Shown: positions 56,942-64,000 of the stretch, piece by piece
Position numbering within the stretch: the stretch's first letter is position 1
Layout of the letters: each line of letters opens with the position of its first letter
Assembly (NCBI RefSeq): GCF_030247195.1
Contig: NC_080672.1
Coordinates: forward strand, 376,378,166-376,442,165
Length of the DNA: 64,000 bases
Direction: 5' to 3'
DNA from: Topomyia yanbarensis
Taxonomy: Eukaryota > Arthropoda > Insecta > Diptera > Culicidae
Translations under genes and position numbers: made by a program
Notes under the pieces: model-generated
Seen by the model: only the letters and a program-made list of their open reading frames with translations
What the model was told of the DNA's origin: nothing
Databases searched by the model: none

Positions 56942-58311
56942 CACCGAGCAAAAAGCATCTGAGAATTTCATAAGTCTTGGCTTATGAACCAGCCTTCTGA
57001 CGATGCCATTGAACGCTTTAGAATGTCATAGGCAGGCTTATGAATTCATTTATCTTTATTCATGCACTCCATAGACGTACAAATAATGTATTTCATAAAA
57101 CAGTCTTATGACTGCGCTCCAATATATGCGTTTAAGAATTTCATAAGTTTTTCTCATGAAACCCATATGAGATCTGTTATTGATTCTATAAAATTATATT
57201 TTGTTTTTCATAAACGTCACTTTTGTGAAAAGTTCATAATTGTTTCTTATGAATTCAGTACTGGCTTGGACGGCCAACCAGGAGCTAATCGTTTCAGGCC
57301 AGCACTTTTTGGTTACCGCTGCTTGAAACAAAAGAAGTGAGATTTTTAGTTAAATTGCAACAAAATTTTAAATATGTAATTATTTTTTATGTTATTTAAT
57401 AAATTACTGTGAGCATTGAATCAGTTTACATGGTTATGATTTTTACAGAAGATTTCCGATTATTTGAAATGGAAAAAATTGTGCATATAATTAGTGTCTG
57501 ACGAGTATTTAATAATTAAAATCATTTGAGAAGTAACAATCATTATCATTCAGTTGTCAAGTCCAGTTTCCCAGTTGTCTAAGCCCAGTTTCCCAAGAAA
57601 TATTGACGAAGCGTTGCTAATTATGTACAAATTTTAATATTTAATGAGTTTTCTCTTCAATCTTCTGAAGGGATCTACACTTGGCGGTTCATTTGTCCCG
57701 AATTGAGTTCTACAAGATGACCACACGAATGAACTCATGATGAATGACGTTCATGTTTGACAATAATTCTTGGTGGCTTGTTTACTTTGTCAGTTGCATA
57801 AGTTCATTCAAACTCAAACTCACGTAACTCTCATGTAAACAAACCACCGAGAATTGTCAAACGAAGTTCATCCGGCTAATTTTGTGGGGTTATGTCGGTT
57901 GGTGTAAAATCTAATATCCTCTCAAAGTTGATTTTTAGTCTACTAAAATGCTCGAAAAATGTCAGCCATGTTCTATTTTTTATATAAATGCACAATAATA
58001 TCCATAAATAAAAAACTTATGGCATGCATTCAAACATTGTGATGAATTTCATAAGACTGTTCTATGGAAATCATTATTTCTACTATGTTTTCTGCTTATA
58101 AATGTCAGCAATTTTCATAACTGGGCACCTATGACGTTCAATCGGACATTTTCATAAATTTCATAAGGCTGTCTTATGAAAATAATAAGAGATGGATTTG
58201 GAAAATTTCCCCTCCAAATCATAAGACAGACTTATAAAATCCATTTAAAATGCTTATGTCTGAAAGTCATAAGACATTTTTATGGAAATTCAATGTAAAT
58301 TTTGCTCGGTG
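56942..58311. mobile_element. TA MITE with serial CATAAG/CTTATG palindromes, 1.37 kb
   Basis: The ends CACCGAGCAAAA and TTTTGCTCGGTG are inverted repeats, with TA on both sides (56940-56941 and 58312-58313). The interior holds about ten short hairpins of the form TTCATAAG(n5-8)CTTATGAA, for example near 56970, 57033, 57095, 57140, 58045, 58165 and 58215. A 92-codon frame has no recognisable domain. A reversed end of the same family is at 61130-61227. TA ends fit Tc1/mariner-type mobilisation. Confidence 0.78.
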
Positions 58312-58323
58312 TACCAACATCGG

Positions 58324-58582
58324 CAGAGATGCCAGATTTGCAGACAAGTCTGCAAATTCGCAGATTTTTAATTTAAGCTGCAGATTTCTTCGATGACGCA
58401 GATATTTGCAGATTTTTTAGTTTGGTTGCAGATATTTGCAGATTTTTTAGTTTTGTTGCAGATATTTACAGATTATTGAATGTAGAGGCCTTTGATTACA
58501 CTAGCTTTCCTGACATTTTTGTTCATCATAGACTTTTAAAACTATTATTGCAGACATTTGAAAAAAGTTCCTGGCATCTCTG
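58324..58582 (+). mobile_element. hAT-type MITE (CAGAGATGCCAG), copy A, 259 bp
   Basis: Ends CAGAGATGCCAG and CTGGCATCTCTG. A perfect 8-bp duplication AACATCGG flanks it (58316-58323 and 58583-58590). The interior has GCAGATATTTGCAGATTTTTTAG repeated three times. Inserted in the right arm of foldback X. The same element, reversed, is at 61278-61537. Confidence 0.92.
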
Positions 58583-58692
58583 AACATCGGGAAAAAACCT
58601 AAAACTGTCAATATTATTATTTCTTTTATAACTCCATACGTATTTTATGAAAAACATAAACAAAATCGTTCACTGTCTAGCAAGTATTTCGT

Positions 58693-59348
58693 ACTCAACA
58701 TCAGCTGGACCGGACCTGATTATCACGGTTAAGAAGCAATAAACAATAGATTTTACAAATATGCCAACGACTAGTAAACGAGATATGCGAAACAACTTAC
58801 CCAGTATTCTCTTTTTGGGATGAAGTAACCATAAAACGGGATCCAAAGTGCTGGATCGAGGCAAGATGTTGGGTGCGCACAAAATATATGTCGTTTGACA
58901 ACCACAGCCTACCCCTAATTTACTGTGCCTTTCTGGAAATCAAGTTCACGGTTTAGCCTTTTCGCAAACGACAAATTCTGAAGGGCGAAATCACGACTGG
59001 AAAGCAAATTGGGCGTATGCATTATTTTAGTTTCTACCAACAAAAACTTATAGGAATCAAATTCTTTGTTATATTGTTATAAGGTTTAACCATGGATGCT
59101 TGAGGAAAAACATTGTCATAAAATAATTTATATTTATCATAAAAGATGCATTTAGAAAAGAATCGTAGAATATTGAAACTGATTTTTATCCATTTGAGAA
59201 CATTACGACTTAGGCCCTAATGAAAAACCTGTGTCACTATTTTATACTTATTTATAGCATCAAAATTATAGCACATGGTTTTTGGTCATACCTCTCGTAC
59301 CAACATTGAAAAATTCAATGATGCAATCTGTCATTTGATTGAAATGTG
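58693..59348. other. No gene; fragment of foldback X arm
   Basis: 59285-59315 (GGTCATACCTCTCGTACCAACATTG) is a reversed copy of the X arm around 56660-56682. The remainder is unassigned AT-rich DNA. Confidence 0.45.
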
Positions 59349-60049
59349 CCCAGTAAAGTTCAGCCGGAAATAAACTGGAATTCTGGCTGGTTCCAGTTCG
59401 CATTCCGGCTCCAGTGACACAACCGATTCTTATTATAAACACTCATAGTAATAGACTCGCGGATGTAAAAACCGCAAAACTGGCAACTAGAAAAACAAGC
59501 ATGTTACACTGGCATCACCCAAAAATGTGCAAGCTCGAACGTGCTCGACTGTATTCGATCATCTGTTTTTATCAAAATAATTTTTCAAGGTTCAATATAT
59601 GAATCAAACGAGAAGTTATATGTTTGATACTGAGCAACAAGAAATTGAGAAAAGAAAGAAAAAAATCCAATTTCTTCAGAAACACAAAGTTGATGAAAAA
59701 GAGCATAAGTAAAATGCTTTTTGTGTAGTTATATTGAACACAATAAATATCTTTCTAAATAACTTTGTGAAATACTAATACGAACACGAAAAGTAAAGCC
59801 TACGGTGAATAACAAAATATATTTTTTTAAAATAAAATCGCAATACTTGTTCTGCTTGTTTGCATTGAATGACGTCATGCTCGTTTGGCTCCGGATTTTG
59901 ACAGTTCGTTTGGCTCGATAAAAGTTCCTTCGCTGGTCTATTACTATGAGTGTCTATAATTCTTATTATAAACGGTTGTGTCACTGGAGCTGGAATACGA
60001 ACTGGAACCAGCCAGAATTCCAATTCGTTTCCGATTGAGCTTAACTGGG
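59349..60049. mobile_element. Foldback element (CCCAGTTAAGCTC), about 700 bp
   Basis: Left arm 59349-59460 and right arm about 59930-60049 are reverse complements: GGAATTCTGGCTGGTTCCAG / CTGGAACCAGCCAGAATTCC, and CTCCAGTGACACAACCG / CGGTTGTGTCACTGGAG. The spacer contains CTCATAGTAATAGAC on both sides as well. No coding. TSD not clear (TGTG versus TGTC). Confidence 0.75.
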
Positions 60050-60063
60050 TGTCAGCTCTTTGG

Positions 60064-60706
60064 CAGCGATGCCAGATATAAAGAAATGTTTTCATTTTAA
60101 AGACAGAAATGTTGTGAAGACACTTTTTACATTTTGTATGCAAATCTATAGACTACTTCTCGACAAACATGTGATTACGGCCTAAAAGCCAGCCGTCAAA
60201 ATCCATTTTGTATGGAAATTCCAGACAAACCGTTACTAGTCGAACACAGTTCACAACAGTTTATGAAAGAGAAAACTTTTCTCTTCCGTTTACTACCAAC
60301 ATCTGTGATTGGCGTGTAACGGTTTGTCCGAAATTTCCATTCAAAGTGGATTTTGACAGTTGTCTTTTAGGCCGTAATCATATGTTTGTCGAGACTTTTT
60401 CGGAAATCTGGTAGAAATCTTGCTCATAGTCAATAACTGATTCCTTATCCTGGTCGTTGAAGACGTATATGGGGCGTTATAGACGTACCAGGTATATTTT
60501 TCAAATATCCTCACATTGAATAAAAAAAGTCTTCATTTGTATTCAACGACCAGGATTTAGAATCGGTTTATTAATTATATCGGTTTTTTTATTCTGCCAG
60601 GAATCAGCTAGATATTCGAAAAATTTGTCTTTAAAATGAAAAACGCGTCATCACAACATTTCAAATTTCTTCAAAATATATAATGTCTTCACATCTGGCA
60701 TCGCTG
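60064..60706. mobile_element. CAGCGATGCCAG-ended element
   Basis: Ends CAGCGATGCCAGAT and ATCTGGCATCGCTG, related in wording to the CAGAGATGCCAG MITEs. Subterminal CATTTTAAAGACA is inverted as TGTCTTTAAAATG. No 8-bp duplication visible. It contains the 60159-60393 foldback, so was ~400 bp before that insertion. hAT membership is inferred from the ends only. Confidence 0.6.
60159..60393. mobile_element. Palindromic MITE with 4-bp TSD, copy 1
   Basis: Ends CTCGACAAACATGTGATTACGG and complement CCGTAATCATATGTTTGTCGAG. Arms are ~80 bp (GGAAATTCCAGACAAACCGTTA / TAACGGTTTGTCCGAAATTTCC). The 4-bp duplication ACTT flanks it (60155-60158 and 60394-60397). No coding. Nested in the 60064-60706 element. 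Confidence 0.82.
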
Positions 60707-61129
60707 GTTATAGCTCAGAGAAGACAAGACAATCGCGTAGCTAATTTGATCCCGTCCCAACTAGAGCTACTATATTCAGAGAAAATAGTAACTGTAATCA
60801 TAAACGGTCACTGACACTAATTTCAACACAACTCAATTGATCGGACTTCGCTAAATGGCATCAGTTCGGTTTACACCAAGGCAGAAAGTATTAGAGAAAG
60901 GTATTTATCGCTCTTTTTACGTTATTAATGCAATGACATTCATTTACTTGCAGCAATCTTTCAACAATGAGTCTTTGGTTGTTCGACATGCCTTGGTGAA
61001 ATTGTTCGATTAGGAGATTGTTACTTCATTGTTACTTCCAGCACCGGCTAAAGTTATTCACACGATTAACTTTCGATCATGCTGATCAGTGCATGGCTTG
61101 TAATTCACCGGTAGTTGCCATCATGGTCA

Positions 61130-61227
61130 TATGGCCTATGACATTCTAAAGCGTTCAATGGCATCGTCAGAAGGCTGGTTCATAAGCCAAGACTTATGAA
61201 ATTCTCAGATGCTTTTTGCTCGGTGTA
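61130..61227 (-). repeat. Truncated end of the CATAAG/CTTATG MITE
   Basis: Reverse complement of 56942-57040, ending TTTTTGCTCGGTG followed by TA. The rest of the element is missing to the left. Confidence 0.8.
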
Positions 61228-61277
61228 CTCAAAGACGACTTGCGATTGAAACCGGCGGCATCGAAAAAAGGCATGTC

Positions 61278-61537
61278 CAGAGATGCCAGGTACTTTTTTC
61301 AAATGTCTGCAATAATAATTTTAAAAGTCTGGAAAGAACAAAAAATGTCAGGAAAGCTAGTGTAACCAAAAGCCTTTATATTCAAAAATCTGCAAATATC
61401 TGCAACAAAACTAAAAAATCTGCAAATATCTGCAACCAAACTAGAAAATCTGCAAATATCTGCGTCATCGAAAAAATCTGCAGCTTAAATTAAAAGTCTG
61501 CGAATTTGCAGACTTGTCTGCAAATCTGGCATCTCTG
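61278..61537 (-). mobile_element. hAT-type MITE (CAGAGATGCCAG), copy B, 260 bp
   Basis: Same ends and internal triple CTAAAAAATCTGCAAATATC-type repeat as copy A, in reverse orientation. A perfect 8-bp duplication GGCATGTC flanks it (61270-61277 and 61538-61545). A 94-codon frame crossing it is not a gene. Confidence 0.92.
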
Positions 61538-61561
61538 GGCATGTCGTTTAAACTGTGAGTT

Positions 61562-61796
61562 CTCGACAAACATATGATTACGACCTAAAAGCCAACTGTC
61601 AAATTCCACTTTGAATGGAAATTCCGGACAAACCGTTACACGCCAATCACAGATGTTGGTAGTAAATGAAAAAGAAAAGTTTTCTCTTTCATAAACTGTT
61701 GTGAACTGTGTTCGACTAGTAACAATTTGGCTGGAATTTCCATTCAAAGTGGATTTTGACAGTTGGCTTTTAGGTCGTAATCATATGTTTGTCGAG
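61562..61796. mobile_element. Palindromic MITE with 4-bp TSD, copy 2
   Basis: Same family and same length (235 bp) as 60159-60393, with the asymmetric centre (CACAGATGTTGGTAGTAAAT) in the opposite orientation. Flanked by the 4-bp duplication AGTT (61558-61561 and 61797-61800). Confidence 0.85.
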
Positions 61797-61800
61797 AGTT

Positions 61801-62316
61801 GCACTTAATGCTGCAGTGAAAAAATATCGTTCTATTACTGATTACTAATTTGTTTTCCAGCTCTAGGGTTCGCGACTTTCCTTATGGGCGCGACGTTTAG
61901 ACAGAGTCCTGTTTTACGGCTTTTGATGGTGCCATCGATGGAGATTTCTTAGTCCGTTGAAATATCTACGCGACATGATGAATGAAAGCAACTTTCTTAT
62001 AAAGTTGATATGTGGCATATGGATTGAAAGCTGATATAAGACATGTGCTTAAAGTACGGGAAATAATTTAGATTCTAAAATCTACGAAATTTTGGTAATC
62101 AGTTGCAATACGAAATACTAGTATGTCTTATGCAGAGCAAATCAGAAATGAACATTGCAGTGTTTTGGATAGACAATAGGATAGGTAATTGGAGAGTAAT
62201 TAATTACCATTTTATCATCGATCTAACGATCGTCTCGATTTGAAGCACGTCGATGTCTTTAGCGAAGGCATTTAAACCTTTTCGAGGATTAGTCTAATGT
62301 GGTTTTTGTTTGAGGC
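61801..62316. other. No recognisable feature
   Basis: Unique sequence with short frames. Confidence 0.4.
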
Positions 62317-62398
62317 GAAACTGAGTCAGTTCCTAACCCCAACTACTGTCAAAATGTATGGACTGACAGCGGATGGGGTTAGAACCTGACCCAGTTTC
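62317..62398. repeat. 82-bp hairpin with 25-bp arms
   Basis: GAAACTGAGTCAGTTCCTAA (left) pairs with TTAGAACCTGACCCAGTTTC (right), with about two mismatches and CCCCA/TGGGG continuing inward. Loop about 32 bp. Confidence 0.7.
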
Positions 62399-63454
62399 AG
62401 GTTCAAGCGAAATCGCCATAAGGGAAACATGTCATGTTAGCTACATTAATATTTTAAGAAAACTGGTGACACCAGAGGCAGTCTTATGTTCTTTGATTAT
62501 AGGCGGAGTAGACTACGGCTGAAAAGGGAGAGTATACATAAACCATTGTGAAAGTAACGTTTAGGGCGAAGGTAGTGTAATGCGGCTTGGCCAATTGGAT
62601 ACCTCGAGACAAAAGCGATGTGAACTAGCAACATTAGGCACAGACGATATTTTATTTTTAAATGCTATCCTATTGTGACTAAATAAAACATTGTTAGCGT
62701 CTAATGTCGCTACGACACATCAGGATATGTTTGAGTATACCGGCCGGGCAAACGAGTGGATCACAGATTTGTTTGCACTTTCGACTGCGAGATCAAGACC
62801 ACCTTGTCCAGCGGTTTCTCGGCGGCTTTTCGTCGCATCGAATCCCTGGACTCGACTATTCGGTCACATCACGCATCACACTACCTTCGTCCTAAACGTC
62901 ACTTTCTCATGCGCAATACCACTGGTACTGTTAGTAAGGTTAGTAGAAATAATTTATTCTTTCAGTTCAAAGTAGTAAGCTTTCTCCCCGATTTTTTCAT
63001 TGATTTTTATAAAATTGGGTATTTAGTATTTCGAACAAAAATAACCCATATTTCGAAAATTCCGCGATCCGGAATATTTTACTAATTTAATAATGAAAAT
63101 TTATTATCAAGAAAACTGCGTTTTTAATATTGAAAAAACAAAATTATTAATAATACATTCGATTGAAACAACTAACTTGGCATTAATTTTCAACTCCGCA
63201 AACCTTGAATTCAACTAGAATATTAGTTGATACAACTTATTTGATGGGCTGATTGGCGGCGGTGTATGTCTATGCTAACTGACAGCATCGTATTTTCAAC
63301 TAGATGGTTTAGTTGTTTCAGCCACTGTTTTGTTATTCCAAAAACAAAAATGAAAGTTTAGAAAAATCAACAATCGTTTAGCTGTACCAAATTTTAACTA
63401 GTCGATTTCAGAAATACAACTTATGATTTAGTTGCTATGCAATTGCGAGCGTTT
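62399..63454. other. No gene; TTCAACTAR-type fragment at the end
   Basis: 62690-62900 is more balanced in composition but has no recognisable domain. From 63160, TCAACTAGAAT and related wording match the 54.7-kb fragment. Confidence 0.35.
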
Positions 63455-63640
63455 CCGTGTGGAAATTTTAAAGTGTGACCGGACAGTTTAGTGTATATTT
63501 CCGGACCCATATAAGCGATCCGTACGAAATTTTATAGACATCTATGGGGATATTATAGCTATCATTTGGGACTAAGTTTGTGAAAATCGGCCCAACCATT
63601 TCCGGGAAACTGATGTGAGTTCGTAAATTTTGAAAGATGG
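63455..63640 (+). repeat. Fragment of the ATCCACCTAGTGGTG repeat family
   Basis: GTGTGACCGGACAG, GCGATCCGTACGAAATTTTA (shared with 37355-37430, reversed) and CATTTGGGACTAAGTTTGTG..AATCGGCCCAACCATTTC (compare 13167-13215). The window then ends in unassigned DNA. Confidence 0.55.
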
Positions 63641-64000
63641 CCGCTTTTCCCGGGCACTTCCGGAACCGTTTATTGTGGTCAATGTAGTCAACGAAAGTTT
63701 GGTTGGCCGTCGGTGACCTAGAACAGCAAATTTAAGTTGTTTGAGAGACATTTTAGCGAAATTTTTACCTTTTTTGCTTTCATCGGAGTATCGGTTTGAA
63801 TCGCTATGTGATCGCACGCCAATGTACTTCAAGAAACTATTGTTAAAATTGTTATCTACATTGTAACATTTTCCTTTCGTTATTTTGCGCGTGCTGTTAG
63901 TCCAGCATTTTCCAGAAATTTAACTTTTTGCTAAAACTAAATAACTTAGCTTTTTAATATGTTTAGGAAAGTTGTGTTACTTTGAAAGGCCCTTCTTTTC

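Larger units (their letters stand above)
56556..58692. mobile_element. Long foldback X, right arm split by two MITEs
   Basis: Left arm about 56556-56805. The right arm is 56808-56939, continued at 58314-58323 and 58591-58692. Pairs include CCAGTTGCGATGC / GCATCGCAACTGG, ATATGAATACCTCTAAAAAT / ATTTTTAGAGGTATTCATAT, and GGAGTTATAAAAGAAATAAT / ATTATTTCTTTTATAACTCC. A TA MITE and a hAT MITE interrupt the right arm; without them it is an almost continuous ~235-bp-arm hairpin. A 40-bp piece of the arm also lies at 59285-59315. Confidence 0.78.

Overview
The window looks like a gene-poor, AT-rich stretch of a culicine mosquito genome, most likely Aedes (inference). The reasons are eukaryotic: non-LTR retrotransposon pieces of several clades, a tRNA-derived SINE resembling Feilai, a Tc1-like element, many MITEs and foldback elements, long microsatellites, and no spaced bacterial-type genes. 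I found no intact host protein gene. Every long open frame is either retroelement-derived or a translation of a simple repeat. Coordinates of decayed elements are good to a few bases where terminal inverted repeats (TIRs) and target-site duplications (TSDs) are visible, and to tens of bases elsewhere.

Layout. 0-6 kb: decayed repeats, an endonuclease relic (2.2-2.9 kb), a promoter-like TATA/Inr/DPE cluster (4.0 kb) and a clean hAT-type MITE (5.5 kb). 6.4-8.2 kb: an ACGAA-rich element with internal ~300-bp tandem units; a second copy lies in the opposite orientation at 52.3-54.0 kb. 8.3-12.3 kb: a three-level nest, in which a foldback is split by a pogo/Tigger-like element that itself carries a TTAA-flanked MITE. 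12.6-15.9 kb: an abundant culicid repeat, a SINE, and a Tc1-like element with paired terminal repeats and a MITE in its right end. 16.6-17.7 kb: a more GC-rich unique island that could hold a noncoding first exon. 18.2-19.3 kb: a reverse transcriptase relic on the minus strand, split by a hAT MITE.

23.7-28.1 kb: a nearly full-length but broken I/Jockey-type element (zinc-knuckle ORF1, endonuclease, RT), interrupted by a SINE and by a minus-strand retroelement fragment with a 23-bp TSD, and ending in the RT C-terminus of a different family. 30.4-36.2 kb: an R1-type element on the minus strand. Its endonuclease is split by a plus-strand, 5'-truncated R1-type copy, its linker is split by a TA MITE, and its RT is missing. 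37.7-39.5 kb: a foldback built of 134-bp and 117-bp tandem units. 40.2-41.1 kb: a Harbinger-like element holding a small MITE. 45.6-46.4 kb: an ~860-bp hairpin element. 47.0-47.4 kb: a 9-bp minisatellite. 50.0-50.3 kb: a (TA)n tract. 56.5-61.8 kb: a dense cluster of foldbacks, hAT MITEs and TA MITEs inserted into one another.

The genes do not form a pathway. What connects them is insertion history: in several places removing one element rejoins the host reading frame or hairpin arm exactly, so relative ages can be read directly.
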